A stretch of 64,000 bases of DNA from Pelotomaculum schinkii (GCF_004369205.1 NZ_QFGA01000001.1:1984001-2048000); one strand, 5' to 3'; numbered from the stretch's first letter, positions 1 to 9,784 are shown. The notes: generated from the letters alone by a model not told the origin. A program made the numbers and translations.

Positions 1-771
1 AGCCAGCTTGACCAGCTTGGTATCCACTTCCGCAACATCTTCCAGTCCCCGGTTGTTGTCGTATATTTGGACTTTTATGTCAACATCTTTCCTCATCTTA
101 TTAAGTATATCCAGGCCCCGCCTGCCCCGGTTCCTTTTCAAAAGGTCGGGAGAGTCAGCTATATGGCGCAGCTCTTCCAGCACAAAGGCGGGAATAAGCA
201 TAACTCCCTCAATAAAGCCGCTTTCGCACAGTTCGGCGATCCGTCCATCAATAATCACACTGGTATCCAGAATCTTAAAATGCCCCGCTTTGAGCTCGGA
301 TTTCAAAGCCCGGTCCTTGCCAAACTTGGGGAAACTGGCGAACAGCGCCAGTAGTTCTTCACGCTTTTTGATGCCGATGCTTAAGCCAAGGTAAGACAAA
401 AATAGTGTAATCAGAATCCATACCAGCTTACCGACAGGACCTAAAAAGGACAGGAGATTGCCTATTAAATTTGCAATTATAAGTCCAATAATCAAGCCGA
501 CCGAGCCCATGACCAGATCCTGAGTCGGGGTCCTCTGCAGGTACTGCTCGGCAATTACAGTCAATCGCACTGCTCCGCTCATGAGCGGCCGGGCCAGCAG
601 AATTCCGGCAAGCAGGCCGATCAGGGTGGATAAGCCCACCACCCCAAGCCTGAAATGTTGAGGCAGGTCGGTTAAAAAGGTCACCAGGCCACTGTTAACC
701 AGAAAAAAACCAAAAGCCACACCGGAACCGGTAAAAGCAGCCAATAAAATAAAATAAACTGCTTTTTTCAC
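1..771 (-). CDS. PIN/TRAM-domain integral membrane protein (YacL type), 3' end cut by window
   Basis: Partial gene of 257 codons; the C-terminus, including the expected TRAM domain, runs off the window. The start is the GTG at 771-769, behind an AAAGGGGG ribosome binding site. The N-terminal ~125 residues hold four hydrophobic segments, at about 3-25, 40-58, 80-98 and 105-125. A PIN-type nuclease fold begins near residue 150 with LDTSVIIDGRI, whose aspartates are the usual metal ligands. YacL proteins commonly sit next to carD and disA, as here. The RNA substrate of this family is not firmly known. The assignment is strong and the function is inferred from the family. Confidence 0.88.
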   Translation of the reverse strand, partial: MKKAVYFILLAAFTGSGVAFGFFLVNSGLVTFLTDLPQHFRLGVVGLSTLIGLLAGILLARPLMSGAVRLTVIAEQYLQRTPTQDLVMGSVGLIIGLIIANLIGNLLSFLGPVGKLVWILITLFLSYLGLSIGIKKREELLALFASFPKFGKDRALKSELKAGHFKILDTSVIIDGRIAELCESGFIEGVMLIPAFVLEELRHIADSPDLLKRNRGRRGLDILNKMRKDVDIKVQIYDNNRGLEDVAEVDTKLVKLA

Positions 772-890
772 TGTCTTTTTTTCACCCCCTTTCTAAATTT
801 AACGATACTCTGAACAATTTTATATAGCTCTATTATATTTGTTTAAGGAATCGCACATCAAGCAAAAATAATGGAGTTTTAGCGACATAT

Positions 891-920
891 AAAAATAAAG
901 CGCCAGTTTAACCTGGCGCC
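891..920 (-). terminator. Intrinsic terminator after carD
   Basis: A GCGCCAG...CTGGCGC hairpin lies directly after the carD stop codon and is followed on the minus strand by TTTATTTTT. It may partly separate carD from the downstream yacL gene. Confidence 0.75.
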
Positions 921-921
921 A

Positions 922-1398
922 TTAGGCGAAGGCACCGTCGAGCATCGATTGCGCTTTATCCTCTTCAAGTTCTGTAGCCAGAACCAGTTCGCTGATTAAA
1001 ATCTGCCTGGCGTTCTCCAGCATTTTTCGCTCACCCGAGGAAAGGCCTTTTTCACGGTCCCTTTTAATTAAATTACGCACCACCTCGGCAACCTCAAAGA
1101 CATTGCCGCTTTTTATTTTTTCCAGATTGGCGCGGTACCGCCGGTTCCAATTGGGAGACATGGCCGAAGACTGCTGGCGCAGAATCTGCAAAACTTCTTT
1201 GACGCCTTCCGAATCAATGACCTCCCTGAGTCCAACACCTTCACCATTGTTGATTGGAATCATCACCTTCATATCGCCGACAGGGAGCCGCAGTATATAA
1301 TACTGACGCTTTTCCCCGAGGACTTCCTTCTCCTCGATGGCCTCGATGACTCCAGCACCGTGCATCGGGTACACCACTTTATCTCCTATTTTGAACAA
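922..1398 (-). CDS. carD: CarD/CdnL family RNA polymerase-binding transcription regulator
   Basis: The 158-residue protein begins MFKIGDKVVYPMHGAGVIEA, the standard opening of the CarD-TRCF RNA-polymerase-interacting domain, which spans about residues 1-65. The rest is the helical DNA-contacting domain, including a basic NWNRRYRANLEKI stretch near 105-118. CarD proteins bind the RNAP beta subunit and stabilise open complexes, often at rRNA promoters. The length is typical. It follows disA on the same strand with a 190-bp gap that holds a terminator, so it probably also has its own promoter. Confidence 0.93.
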   Translation of the reverse strand: MFKIGDKVVYPMHGAGVIEAIEEKEVLGEKRQYYILRLPVGDMKVMIPINNGEGVGLREVIDSEGVKEVLQILRQQSSAMSPNWNRRYRANLEKIKSGNVFEVAEVVRNLIKRDREKGLSSGERKMLENARQILISELVLATELEEDKAQSMLDGAFA

Positions 1399-1552
1399 GG
1401 CCGTACCCTCCTTAGAAGTTTACCACGTTTAAAGTATAGCATAAAAGGTATCCCTTGTCAAATAAACTATAATTTTAGCATAGCCTTAACATAGTGTCAA
1501 CATCATTTTGGGAATATTTTTATCATTTTCTCCCAGGAAACATTAGCCCAAA

Positions 1553-1590
1553 AAAGGGAAGCAGGGGGACGGTTCTTCTGCTTCCTTTTT
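1553..1590 (-). terminator. Intrinsic terminator after disA
   Basis: On the minus strand the inverted repeat GGAAGCAG / CTGCTTCC, loop about 13 bases, is followed by a run of T. The loop contains the phrase GGGGACGGTTCT on the plus strand. A related phrase occurs near 61172 (see findings). Confidence 0.7.
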
Positions 1591-2666
1591 TAACTGTGTC
1601 TATCCTGCAGCAACAGGTCGCGATAGCGGCTTAAACCTTCCTTGATGGAGCGGGCACGGACCTCCCCTATGCCCTCTACCTCGTCCAGTTCCTCAATAGT
1701 GGCTAACAATATTTTATTCAATGCCCCAAAGGTCTTAACAAGGTTATCAATCACAGGCAGGGGCAGCCGTGGCACCTTCTGCAAAATGCGATAGCCCCGC
1801 GGCACGACGTGCTGGTCCAGGATACTGGCGCTGCCCGGGTAACCCAGGGCGCGGGCGAGCAAGGAGAGGTCCAGGAAGTCCTCGGCGGGCCAGCTGCCGA
1901 TTACGCCCAGGATGGCGGCAGGCGTCTTGTCGGCCAGGGTGGTCGCGTAGTCCTGGATAATCAAGAGGCCCTCTTCCTCGACATTGGATACCAGTTCCTC
2001 CATTTGCATGGTGATCAGCCGGCCTTCCACCCCCAGTTCGGTGGTATATCTTTCAATTTCCTTTACCACCCTTAAGACCATTTCCACCCGCTGAATGGCC
2101 TTGGCAACGTCAAAAAGGGTGACCGTCTCCTGAAATTCCATAACGCTTAAGCCCACCAGGAACTTATCCAATACCGAGCGGTATTTTTCAAGGGTTTGGA
2201 TAGCCTGATTGGCCTTGGTCAAGATTACCCCAAGATCCCTCAGGACGTATTTAAGGGTACCTTTATAGATAGTAATGATTCCCCGGCGCTGTGAGATGGC
2301 GATAACCAGGGCTCCGGTCTGTCTGGCCACCCGCTCTGCGGTACGGTGGCGAATACCCGTCTCGCTGGATGGAACGTTTTGACTGGGGATCATCTGGGTG
2401 TTGGCTGCCAGAATCTTTTTGGCGTCCTTGCTGAGGATTATGGCGCCGTCCATTTTAGCCAGTTCATAGAGATTGGAAGGACTGAAATCGGCGTTAATCA
2501 CAAAGCCGCCCTCAGTGATTTCCATAACCTCCGGGTTTTCGCCCAGGACGATTAGCCCTCCATTTTTGGCCCGCAGGACATTCTCCAGTCCCTCCCGCAA
2601 AGGCCTGCCCGGAGCTACCGAACGAAGCACCCGTAATAGCCTGTCTTCCGCTTTTTCTTCCTTCAT
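1590..2666 (-). CDS. disA: DNA integrity scanning protein DisA, diadenylate cyclase
   Basis: DisA makes c-di-AMP from two ATP while scanning DNA for branched lesions. The 358-residue length is standard. The DAC domain (about 1-145) shows the DGA motif in MDGAIILSKDAKKI and the RHR motif in GIRHRTAERVARQTGALV. A linker helix region follows, then a C-terminal helix-hairpin-helix DNA-binding part (EELDEVEGIGEVRARSIKEG). It starts 8 bp after the radA stop, so the two are co-transcribed, a pairing conserved in Firmicutes. Confidence 0.97.
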   Translation of the reverse strand: MKEEKAEDRLLRVLRSVAPGRPLREGLENVLRAKNGGLIVLGENPEVMEITEGGFVINADFSPSNLYELAKMDGAIILSKDAKKILAANTQMIPSQNVPSSETGIRHRTAERVARQTGALVIAISQRRGIITIYKGTLKYVLRDLGVILTKANQAIQTLEKYRSVLDKFLVGLSVMEFQETVTLFDVAKAIQRVEMVLRVVKEIERYTTELGVEGRLITMQMEELVSNVEEEGLLIIQDYATTLADKTPAAILGVIGSWPAEDFLDLSLLARALGYPGSASILDQHVVPRGYRILQKVPRLPLPVIDNLVKTFGALNKILLATIEELDEVEGIGEVRARSIKEGLSRYRDLLLQDRHS

Positions 2667-2674
2667 GGTTCACC

Positions 2675-4027
2675 TCACGCCAATAAAGCCATTTCCAACG
2701 CCCCGGCCAGAGTGTCCGCTCTGAGTAAGCCGTAATCGTCCCCGGACAGGGCGGCGCTGCGGCTCGACATCAGAAAGCGGCTAAAACCCATTTTAAACGA
2801 CTCTCTAATCCTTTTTTCTACACCCGTAACCGGGCGCAATTCGCCGGTCAAGCCGGTTTCCCCGGCACATGCCAGACCCGGATCCACCGGAATATCCTTA
2901 AAACTCGAGGCCAGCGCGCAGGCCACGGCTAAATCTGCCGCAGGTTCGTCCAACCTTACGCCCCCTACGGCATTGACATAGATATCCTGGTTACCCAGGT
3001 TGAAACCCATCCTTTTTTCAAGCACGGCGGTTATCAGAGCCACCCGGTTGTAGTCCACACCGGCTGTCATGCGGCGGGGAGTACCATAGCCCGTCGGACA
3101 GACCAGCGCCTGTATTTCCACCAGGAGCGGCCTGCTCCCTTCAAGAGCGGCCGCCACGGCGGTCCCGGGTACGTCCCCCTTGGGGCGTTTGGTAAGAAAT
3201 ATGGCGGACGGGCTGGCTACCTCGACCAGGCCGGCGCCGCTCATTTCAAATATACCGATTTCATTAGTTGAGCCAAACCGGTTTTTAACACCACGCAGGA
3301 TACGGAAAAACTGGTGCCGGTCCCCTTCCAGATAAAGCACCGTGTCCACCATATGCTCCAGCACCCTGGGGCCGGCCAGCATCCCTTCTTTGGTAACGTG
3401 GCCGACTAAAAATATCGATATTCCGGTCGTCTTAGCAAGCCTCATCAATTGGGCGGCGCACTCGCGCACCTGGCCGACACTGCCGGGAGCGGAAGCAAGG
3501 TCGGACTTGAACATGGTTTGAATGGAATCAACCACCGCCACGGGAGGAGAGATTTGCCGGAGGTGTCTCTCTACTTGATCAATATCCGTTTCACAGGCCA
3601 AGAGCAGACCCGGCGACAGCGCCCCCAGGCGTTCGGCTCTGAGACGCACCTGGCGGGCCGACTCTTCTCCTGATATGTACAGTACCGGCATTCTGCAGCT
3701 GAGCAGGTGGGCAACCTGCAGCATCAGGGTAGACTTGCCTATGCCGGGATCGCCCCCCACTAAAATCAGGGAACCCGGCACCAGACCTCCGCCCAAAACC
3801 CTGTCCATTTCGGCCATCCGGGTGGGGAAGCGTTCCTCTTCCTGAGCGGGCACCTCGGTTACGGGACATGGTTCAAGCAATCCATTTATTGCTGCAGGGC
3901 TGACAGTCTTGGGCTGATCCAGCTCTTCCACCAAACTGTTCCAGGCGCCACACCCCGGGCAGCGGCCCAGCCAGCGAGTCGACTGCTGCCCGCATTCCTG
4001 GCAGCGAAATTTAGACTTTACACGCAT
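2675..4027 (-). CDS. radA: DNA repair protein RadA (Sms), RecA-like ATPase
   Basis: RadA is a branch-migration helicase that works with RecA during recombination. The 450-residue protein has the family layout: an N-terminal C4 zinc finger (CQECG then CPGCG, residues 9-26), a RecA-like core with Walker A GGDPGIGKST at about 91-100, the RadA-specific KNRFGSTNEIG motif near 255, and a C-terminal Lon-protease-like domain. It lies upstream of disA in one transcription unit. An intergenic repeat block of about 490 bp separates it from the small gene at 4515. Confidence 0.97.
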   Translation of the reverse strand: MRVKSKFRCQECGQQSTRWLGRCPGCGAWNSLVEELDQPKTVSPAAINGLLEPCPVTEVPAQEEERFPTRMAEMDRVLGGGLVPGSLILVGGDPGIGKSTLMLQVAHLLSCRMPVLYISGEESARQVRLRAERLGALSPGLLLACETDIDQVERHLRQISPPVAVVDSIQTMFKSDLASAPGSVGQVRECAAQLMRLAKTTGISIFLVGHVTKEGMLAGPRVLEHMVDTVLYLEGDRHQFFRILRGVKNRFGSTNEIGIFEMSGAGLVEVASPSAIFLTKRPKGDVPGTAVAAALEGSRPLLVEIQALVCPTGYGTPRRMTAGVDYNRVALITAVLEKRMGFNLGNQDIYVNAVGGVRLDEPAADLAVACALASSFKDIPVDPGLACAGETGLTGELRPVTGVEKRIRESFKMGFSRFLMSSRSAALSGDDYGLLRADTLAGALEMALLA

Positions 4028-4084
4028 TGACAGAAATCCCCATGTAGTAATTGTTTCTAAATTATAACATTCCCAAGAATAACC

Positions 4085-4480
4085 TACAATAGCTTATACG
4101 CAAGCTTATACGCATTCCTTGTAGGTCAGGCGTAAGCTTAGGGCGTAGGCTTAGGGGCATTCCTCTTTGGTCAGGCATATGGCGTAATACAAATTGATGT
4201 AGGTGCGAATTCATTCGCACACGATCCCAAGGGAATGCATTAAAAAGCTTTAAACTGCTTCGCAGTGCAAGTGCTATTAAAATCGCACCTGCATTTTAGC
4301 TATAACCAAGGATCATAATTGCCTCATACAAAACATCCTCTTTTGAACCAAAAGCGCGACCAATAAGAAACGCAGTATAAGTTTACGCCCTAAGCCCTGA
4401 CCACAGAGGAATGCAGTATAGATTACGCCCTACGCCCGACCTAAAAGAAATACAGTATTAGCTACGCCTTACGCCTGTTT
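4085..4480. repeat. Composite inverted repeat with heptad arrays, between radA and a small membrane-protein gene
   Basis: The 487-bp gap holds no gene. Its left arm (about 4090-4195) carries units such as GCGTAAGCTTAGGGCGTAGG and GCATTCC...GGTCA. The right arm (about 4355-4475) carries their inverse complement (GACC...GGAATGCAGTATA, TTACGCCCTA). Between the arms is a partial R1 element with the hairpin GTGCGAATTCATTCGCAC near 4204 and a degenerate partner near 4290. Confidence 0.6.
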
Positions 4481-4514
4481 TGATCGAGAGAACCATTCCG
4501 CTGTTCATATAGAC

Positions 4515-4946
4515 TTACTCCGACGGTACAAGCTTCGTGATCGCAGACAGCACCGGCTGTCCGTTTTTGTCATGGAAAAAGTCAAAGGAAACATTGTCTC
4601 CCCTGGTCAGGCCCGCCCCGGCAAATCCCGGCGGGGTAAGGAAAGTCTTAGCCTGGTCCCCGACATAAATAACCATCAAGTTGTTGTCAACGTATCCGGC
4701 AAACCGTCCTGTCCAACTCTTAATTTCTTTATCCGCAGGCATAGCGGACTGCGCTATGCCGGATGAGTCTTTTGGGGATTGTTCTTGAACCGGGGCTGTC
4801 GCGGCAGGAGTCTGCATGCTGATAACGGGGGGCTCCGGCGGCGCTTCCGGCTGCTTTGTTCCGTTAATAACAAAGCTGACGTAGCCGGTCATAAACAGGA
4901 AGATGGTTATAATAATGATTGGGATACCCAGGGCGGGTTTTTTCAC
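4515..4946 (-). CDS. Small membrane-anchored protein of unknown function
   Basis: I choose the GTG at 4946, which follows AAGGAGGAG by about 5 bases and gives 143 residues beginning VKKPALG; an upstream in-frame extension lacks such a site. Residues 8-27 form one transmembrane helix (IPIIIITIFLFMTGYVSF). A Pro/Ala-rich spacer follows, then a compact 65-residue C-terminal domain, probably outside the cell, with the look of a small beta-barrel. No family was recognised. It lies between clpC and radA, separated from both by repeat DNA. Confidence 0.7.
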   Translation of the reverse strand: MKKPALGIPIIIITIFLFMTGYVSFVINGTKQPEAPPEPPVISMQTPAATAPVQEQSPKDSSGIAQSAMPADKEIKSWTGRFAGYVDNNLMVIYVGDQAKTFLTPPGFAGAGLTRGDNVSFDFFHDKNGQPVLSAITKLVPSE

Positions 4947-5017
4947 TTGTTCTCCTCCTTGAATTTTCAGATATCTCCTCACGCAGCTGACATGCCACCC
5001 CATAGAATGAAGACCAA

Positions 5018-5114
5018 GGGTTGCAGGCGCGATTTCAATCGCACACGCGCGCCAGCGCCGGACTTGTTGAAATTAATGTTGCATTTGTGCGAATGAATTC
5101 GCACCTGCATTTTC
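5018..5114. repeat. R1 intergenic element (partial copy)
   Basis: It contains GGCGCGATTTCAATCGCAC, a GCGCGCCAGCGCC stem and the closing hairpin GTGCGAATGAATTCGCAC, the three signatures of the R1 element seen elsewhere in this window. Confidence 0.7.
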
Positions 5115-5151
5115 AGGGCAGCTGTCCATGCCGGGAAGAGACTTTATCTTG

Positions 5152-7593
5152 CTACACAAGGCTTCTGGCAACCTTCTTGATCGTCACGGTTTCTCCTTCC
5201 ATATCAAGCAGCACACGATCTCCGCGTTTGAAGGTACCCTTCAGCAGTTCTTCGGAGAGCCGGTCCTCAACCAGGCGCAGGATGGCGCGCCTGAGCGGCC
5301 TGGCCCCGTAATTCTCATCGAATCCTTCTTTGGCCAGCAGGTCCTTGACGGGTTCGGTGACTTCGATTTCAACATCATTTTCCTTCATTCTGGCTGCGAC
5401 TTCTTTCAGCATCAGGCTGACGATCTCACGGATATGTTCCTTTGATAGAGCATGGAACACAATGATTTCATCAATCCTGTTTAAGAATTCAGGTCTGAAG
5501 GTCCGCCGCAGTTCCTCGTTCACTTTGCTTTTCATGTCCTCGTATTTGTCTTCGGCTTCCTTACCGGTCTTAAAGCCCAGCGTAGCTTCCCGTTTAATGG
5601 TATGCACACCCACGTTGGAGGTCATGATAATCACCGTGTTGCGAAAATCGATAGTACGTCCCTTGGCGTCGGTGAGCCTGCCGTCCTCCATTACCTGCAG
5701 CAGGATGTTAAACACATCGGGGTGGGCCTTTTCAATTTCATCCAGCAGCACCACCGTGTAGGGGCGCCGCCTGACTGCCTCGGTAAGCTGGCCGGCCTCA
5801 TCGTAACCCACGTAGCCGGGAGGCGCCCCAACCAGGCGGGATACAGAGAATTTTTCCATATACTCGGACATATCAAGCCTGACCATGGCGTCCTCGCTGC
5901 CAAACAGCACTTCGGCCACGGCCTTGGCCAACTCGGTCTTGCCGACACCGGTCGGCCCGAGGAAAATGAAGGAACCGATAGGCCGTTTGGGATCTTTCAA
6001 GCCGGCCCGGGCACGCCTTACGGCCCGTGATATGGCGCGGATCGCCTCGTCCTGACCCACCACCCGCTGGTGCAGGACTTCTTCCATTTTCATCAACCTC
6101 TCGGACTCGGCCTCCCCGAGCTTTTTCACCGGGACGCCGGTCCAACTGGAGGTAATATGGGCAATGTCGTCCTCGTCCACAACGAGGTCAACCCCGACCT
6201 TTTGTTGCTTCCAGGATTCCCTGAGGCTTTTCAGTGAGGCCCGAAGCTTTTGCTCCTGATCACGGAATTCGGCGGCTTTCTCAAATTCCTGACTGTTAAC
6301 AGCGGCTTCTTTTTCCTTCTGCAATATCTCTAACTTCTTTTCCATCTCCTTTAACTCAGGCGGGGCGACAAAAGCCTTAAGCCTGACCCGCGAGCCGGCT
6401 TCGTCCAAAAGGTCGATGGCCTTATCGGGGAGGAAGCGGTCGGTGATATAACGGCTGGATAGCTTCGCGGCAGCCTCCAAAGCCGCATCCGTAAATCTAA
6501 CCCGGTGGTGCGCCTCGTACCTGTCTCTTAAGCCTCTTAAGATCTGGATGGTCTCATCCACCGAGGGCTCTGCCACGGTAATGGGCTGGAAGCGGCGCTC
6601 GAGAGCCGCATCTTTCTCTATATGCTTGCGGTACTCGTCCAAAGTGGTAGCGCCGATGCACTGCAGCTCGCCCCTGGCCAAAGCCGGCTTTAAAATATTG
6701 GCGGCGTCTATGGCCCCTTCTGCCGCGCCCGCCCCGACCAGAGTGTGGAGCTCATCGATAAACATGATAATATTGCCGTGTGTGCGAATTTCCTCGATTA
6801 TTTTTTTCAGCCGTTCTTCAAACTCTCCGCGGTACTTGGTGCCTGCCACCAGTGTGCCCATATCCAGGGTAACCACTCTCTTGTTGGCCAGTGTCTCCGG
6901 GACACTGCCCGCCTTAATGCTCTGGGCCAGCCCCTCTGCAATGGCGGTCTTGCCGACCCCCGGCTCACCGATCAGGACCGGATTGTTTTTGGTACGCCTG
7001 CTTAAAACCTGAATGACCCTCTCGATTTCCTTTTCCCGGCCTACGACCGGGTCAAGTTTATCTTCCCTGGCCATAACGGTCAGGTCCCTGCTGTACTGGT
7101 CCAGGGTGGGTGTAGCGCTGCTTTTGCCGTCACCTGGAGCCGGCCCCTCAACAGGACTCTGACCGCCCTGGAGGTGGACCAGAGCAGCCCTGCCCTTACG
7201 GTAATCGACTCCGTAGGCGCCTAAAATTTGGGCGGCCACGCCCTCTCCTTCCCGAATCAGCCCGAGCAGCAGGTGTTCCGGTCCAACATAGCTGTGGCCC
7301 ATCCGGTGCGCCTCATCAACAGAAAGCTCCAACACCTTTTTAGCCTTGGACGTCAGAAAAGGATCAGGCGTGGTCGCTTCCGGGGGAGTATCAACCATCT
7401 GGCTTGCCGCAAGCCGTATCCTTTCCGGATCGAGACCTACCGCTCCCAGGACCCTGGCAGCGAGGCTCTCGCCCTCCAGGATCAGTCCGAGCAGCAGATG
7501 TTCCGTCCCAACATAGGGGCAAGTGGTTTTTATAGCTTCTTCCTTGGCCAGCAACAATACTTTGTTTGCCCGCTCCGTGAATCTCTCTTTCAT
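5152..7593 (-). CDS. clpC: ATP-dependent Clp protease ATP-binding subunit ClpC
   Basis: ClpC is the AAA+ unfoldase that feeds proteins, including phospho-arginine-tagged ones, to ClpP. The 813-residue protein has two N-terminal Clp repeats (about 1-140), AAA module 1 with Walker [13 protein letters not shown] (about 209-220), a coiled UVR-containing middle segment (about 400-470) that binds McsB/MecA-type adaptors, and AAA module 2 with [12 protein letters not shown] (about 545-556). It closes the ctsR-mcsA-mcsB-clpC operon, starting 20 bp after mcsB, and should be under CtsR control. Confidence 0.98.
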   Translation of the reverse strand: MKERFTERANKVLLLAKEEAIKTTCPYVGTEHLLLGLILEGESLAARVLGAVGLDPERIRLAASQMVDTPPEATTPDPFLTSKAKKVLELSVDEAHRMGHSYVGPEHLLLGLIREGEGVAAQILGAYGVDYRKGRAALVHLQGGQSPVEGPAPGDGKSSATPTLDQYSRDLTVMAREDKLDPVVGREKEIERVIQVLSRRTKNNPVLIGEPGVGKTAIAEGLAQSIKAGSVPETLANKRVVTLDMGTLVAGTKYRGEFEERLKKIIEEIRTHGNIIMFIDELHTLVGAGAAEGAIDAANILKPALARGELQCIGATTLDEYRKHIEKDAALERRFQPITVAEPSVDETIQILRGLRDRYEAHHRVRFTDAALEAAAKLSSRYITDRFLPDKAIDLLDEAGSRVRLKAFVAPPELKEMEKKLEILQKEKEAAVNSQEFEKAAEFRDQEQKLRASLKSLRESWKQQKVGVDLVVDEDDIAHITSSWTGVPVKKLGEAESERLMKMEEVLHQRVVGQDEAIRAISRAVRRARAGLKDPKRPIGSFIFLGPTGVGKTELAKAVAEVLFGSEDAMVRLDMSEYMEKFSVSRLVGAPPGYVGYDEAGQLTEAVRRRPYTVVLLDEIEKAHPDVFNILLQVMEDGRLTDAKGRTIDFRNTVIIMTSNVGVHTIKREATLGFKTGKEAEDKYEDMKSKVNEELRRTFRPEFLNRIDEIIVFHALSKEHIREIVSLMLKEVAARMKENDVEIEVTEPVKDLLAKEGFDENYGARPLRRAILRLVEDRLSEELLKGTFKRGDRVLLDMEGETVTIKKVARSLV

Positions 7594-7613
7594 ATTGCAC
7601 CTCCTAAATCACA

Positions 7614-8687
7614 TCACTGGGGTAAATTTTCGAATTCTTTGCGCACCAGCGCCGCCCTGAAAGCATATCTTTGCTGCGCCGGCAGCTCTCTCCCGTTAAC
7701 CTTGTATAAAAAAGCCGGTCTAATTTTGATCATGAGCTCGTTTAATTTGCTGGGATTGATTCCTGTAATAATATTTAAGTCAACGCCCAGGCGCAGGTCG
7801 GAAATCAGCCGCATGGCTTCTTCCGAGGTAAGGACCCTGGCGTATCTCAATGTCCCGTAGGCGCGGTAAACGCGATCCTCGACTGCCTCCCGACGCTGCT
7901 GGTACAGGGCGAGGCGGGCGGCCTGCTCCTGGGACAGGATGTGCCGGGTGCTGACCAGGAGGTTATTGCAGATTTCTTCTTCCGACTGACCCAAAGTAAT
8001 CTGGTTGGAAACCTGAAACAGGTTCCCCTGGGCCTCTGTTCCCTCGCCATAAAGTCCCCGTACGGTAAGTCCCAGTTTGCTGATGGCGCTAAGCACCACA
8101 CCCAGCTGTTTGGTAAGTGTGAGACCCGGCAGGTGCAGCATAATTGAAGCTCTCATCCCGGTACCTACATTGGTAGGGCAGGTGGTCAGATAGCCCAATT
8201 TTTCTGAAAAAGCATAGTCAAGCGTTTTCTCCAAACCGTCGTCGACTTTGTCTATAATTTCCCAGGCCTCTTTCAGCTGCAGGCCGGGCAAGAGGCACTG
8301 CAGCCGCAGGTGGTCTTCTTCATTGAGCATGATGCTGACCACTTCATCATCACGCAGGACAATCGCTTTGGATTGATAATTGTTCGTGAATTCCGGGCTG
8401 ATTAAATGCTTATCTACTAGTATTTGCCTTTCAACCGGGGATAATTCGCCCAACATGCTTAATTCGAGGGAGCCGAGCAGATGCTTGGCCTCGTTGTTGG
8501 CAATAGCCAGCCTGACCGCGTGAATAACCTCTTCCGCCCGGGCCTGGTCGAGGAGATGAGGAAAAGGTATGCCGGCAAGATTACGGGCTACTCTGACCCG
8601 GCTGCTGATAACGATGTTTGACCCCTGCCCCTCGGCGTCCATCCAGGCGCTATGGGCGGTGTTTACTGTTTGCTTGATCGGCATCAA
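7614..8687 (-). CDS. mcsB: Protein arginine kinase McsB
   Basis: McsB phosphorylates arginines on misfolded proteins, which marks them for ClpCP, and inactivates CtsR under stress. The 357-residue protein shows the ATP:guanido kinase core, with the arginine-rich nucleotide site SSRVRVARNL near residue 28 and the CPTNVGTGMRASIMLHLPGL loop near 175. The C-terminal RDXXRP-type pocket is not obvious by eye. It overlaps mcsA by 4 bp (ATGA), which suggests coupled translation. Confidence 0.96.
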   Translation of the reverse strand: MMPIKQTVNTAHSAWMDAEGQGSNIVISSRVRVARNLAGIPFPHLLDQARAEEVIHAVRLAIANNEAKHLLGSLELSMLGELSPVERQILVDKHLISPEFTNNYQSKAIVLRDDEVVSIMLNEEDHLRLQCLLPGLQLKEAWEIIDKVDDGLEKTLDYAFSEKLGYLTTCPTNVGTGMRASIMLHLPGLTLTKQLGVVLSAISKLGLTVRGLYGEGTEAQGNLFQVSNQITLGQSEEEICNNLLVSTRHILSQEQAARLALYQQRREAVEDRVYRAYGTLRYARVLTSEEAMRLISDLRLGVDLNIITGINPSKLNELMIKIRPAFLYKVNGRELPAQQRYAFRAALVRKEFENLPQ

Positions 8688-9208
8688 GCCTCACCTCCTT
8701 CTTCGAGTTTCTTTTCCAGCTGGCGGATGGCGTCGCGGAGATCGGCAGCCTGTTCAAATTCTTCACGGCTGATAACCTCCCGCAACTGCCCTTTGAGACT
8801 TTCAATAGCTTTTAATACTTTGGCGCGTCCCCCGGTACGTTCCGGCACCTTGCCGGTATGCCGGATATTGCCGTGAATCCTTCGTAAGAGCGGCAGGAGC
8901 CTGTCCTCGAAATGGGAATAACAACTGCCGCAACCCAAGAGGCCCTGCTGAACAAACTGTCCTTCAGCCATGCCGCATTGACCGCACTTTTGGCCGGTGT
9001 CCATCACCTGATTGCTGCCGGCCCCGCCAAGTTCATGCAAAAAACCGGCTAAAAAATTATTCAGGTTCAGTTGAGGAGCAAAGCCAAAACCCTGGGGCTG
9101 GACCTCTCCGGCGCAGGCCTGGCAGACATGGGTCTCTTTCTTATTCCCGTTGATAATCTCGGTGATGTGTACCGTTGCCGGCCGCTGTCCGCAGCGCTCG
9201 CACAACAT
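8684..9208 (-). CDS. mcsA: McsA, zinc-binding activator of McsB
   Basis: McsA activates the McsB kinase and contacts CtsR. The 174-residue protein has several CxxC zinc-binding pairs (CERCGQ at 3-8, CQAC near 29, CGQCG near 75, and CGSC near 93) and a C-terminal UVR motif (EEFEQAADLRDAIRQLEKKL). Second gene of the ctsR operon. Confidence 0.95.
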   Translation of the reverse strand: MLCERCGQRPATVHITEIINGNKKETHVCQACAGEVQPQGFGFAPQLNLNNFLAGFLHELGGAGSNQVMDTGQKCGQCGMAEGQFVQQGLLGCGSCYSHFEDRLLPLLRRIHGNIRHTGKVPERTGGRAKVLKAIESLKGQLREVISREEFEQAADLRDAIRQLEKKLEEGGEA

Positions 9209-9235
9209 AGTTCAAAACCTCCTTCAATACAGGCG

Positions 9236-9697
9236 CTAATCTCTTAGAACCGCTGTTACCATCGCTTTAAGTACTGCCGCACGTAGTTGTTCCTGGGTTT
9301 GCGCCTCCAGGAGCTGCGGGTAGCGACCAACTGCCGCCTGCATGATCCTGGCCTCCCGCAGCGAGATCAGTTCTTCTTCGACAAGACGACCAAGCAGTCC
9401 CTCAGCTTCATGCTGGGAAATGGCGTCGCCGATTAAATCACATATATCCAGGATTAAATCCACTTTTTGATCCAGAGGTATTTTCACAATCCGGATATAC
9501 CCGCCGCCGCCCCGCCGGCTTTCTACGAGGTAACCGTGACCGGCTGAAAACCGGGTGGTTAAAACATAATTAATCTGGGAGGGAACACAACTGAAACGCA
9601 TGGCCAGTTGGCTCCTCTGGACCTCTACAAAATCTTTAGGGCTATTTGAAATCAGGCTCTTGAGATACTGCTCGATCAGGTCGGAAATATTGGACAT
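9236..9697 (-). CDS. ctsR: CtsR, class III stress gene repressor
   Basis: CtsR represses the clp genes and senses heat through a glycine-rich wing. I start at the ATG at 9697 (MSNISDLIEQ), which lies 9 bases after GGGGGGTGG; an upstream TTG would abut that site. The 153-residue protein has the winged helix-turn-helix (LAMRFSCVPSQINYVLTTRF) and the diagnostic wing ESRRGGGGYIRI, with four glycines. It heads the operon behind its own CtsR box. Confidence 0.96.
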   Translation of the reverse strand: MSNISDLIEQYLKSLISNSPKDFVEVQRSQLAMRFSCVPSQINYVLTTRFSAGHGYLVESRRGGGGYIRIVKIPLDQKVDLILDICDLIGDAISQHEAEGLLGRLVEEELISLREARIMQAAVGRYPQLLEAQTQEQLRAAVLKAMVTAVLRD

Positions 9698-9731
9698 ACC
9701 CTGCAACCACCCCCCAAAATAAGCTACTGCA

Positions 9732-9784
9732 TTGACCTTAACTGACCTTAACCTTATTATAATAAAAATTTTCTCTATTTGGAA
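9732..9784 (-). promoter_or_regulatory. ctsR operon promoter with tandem CtsR operator
   Basis: On the minus strand a perfect -10 TATAAT (9761-9756) lies 17 bp from a weak -35 TTCCAA (9784-9779). Directly downstream is AAGGTCAGTTAAGGTCAAT (9750-9732), a tandem heptad matching the CtsR box (R-GTCAAA-NAN-R-GTCAAA), preceded by a third half-site AAGGTTA. The operator covers the transcription start, which fits repression. Confidence 0.8.
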
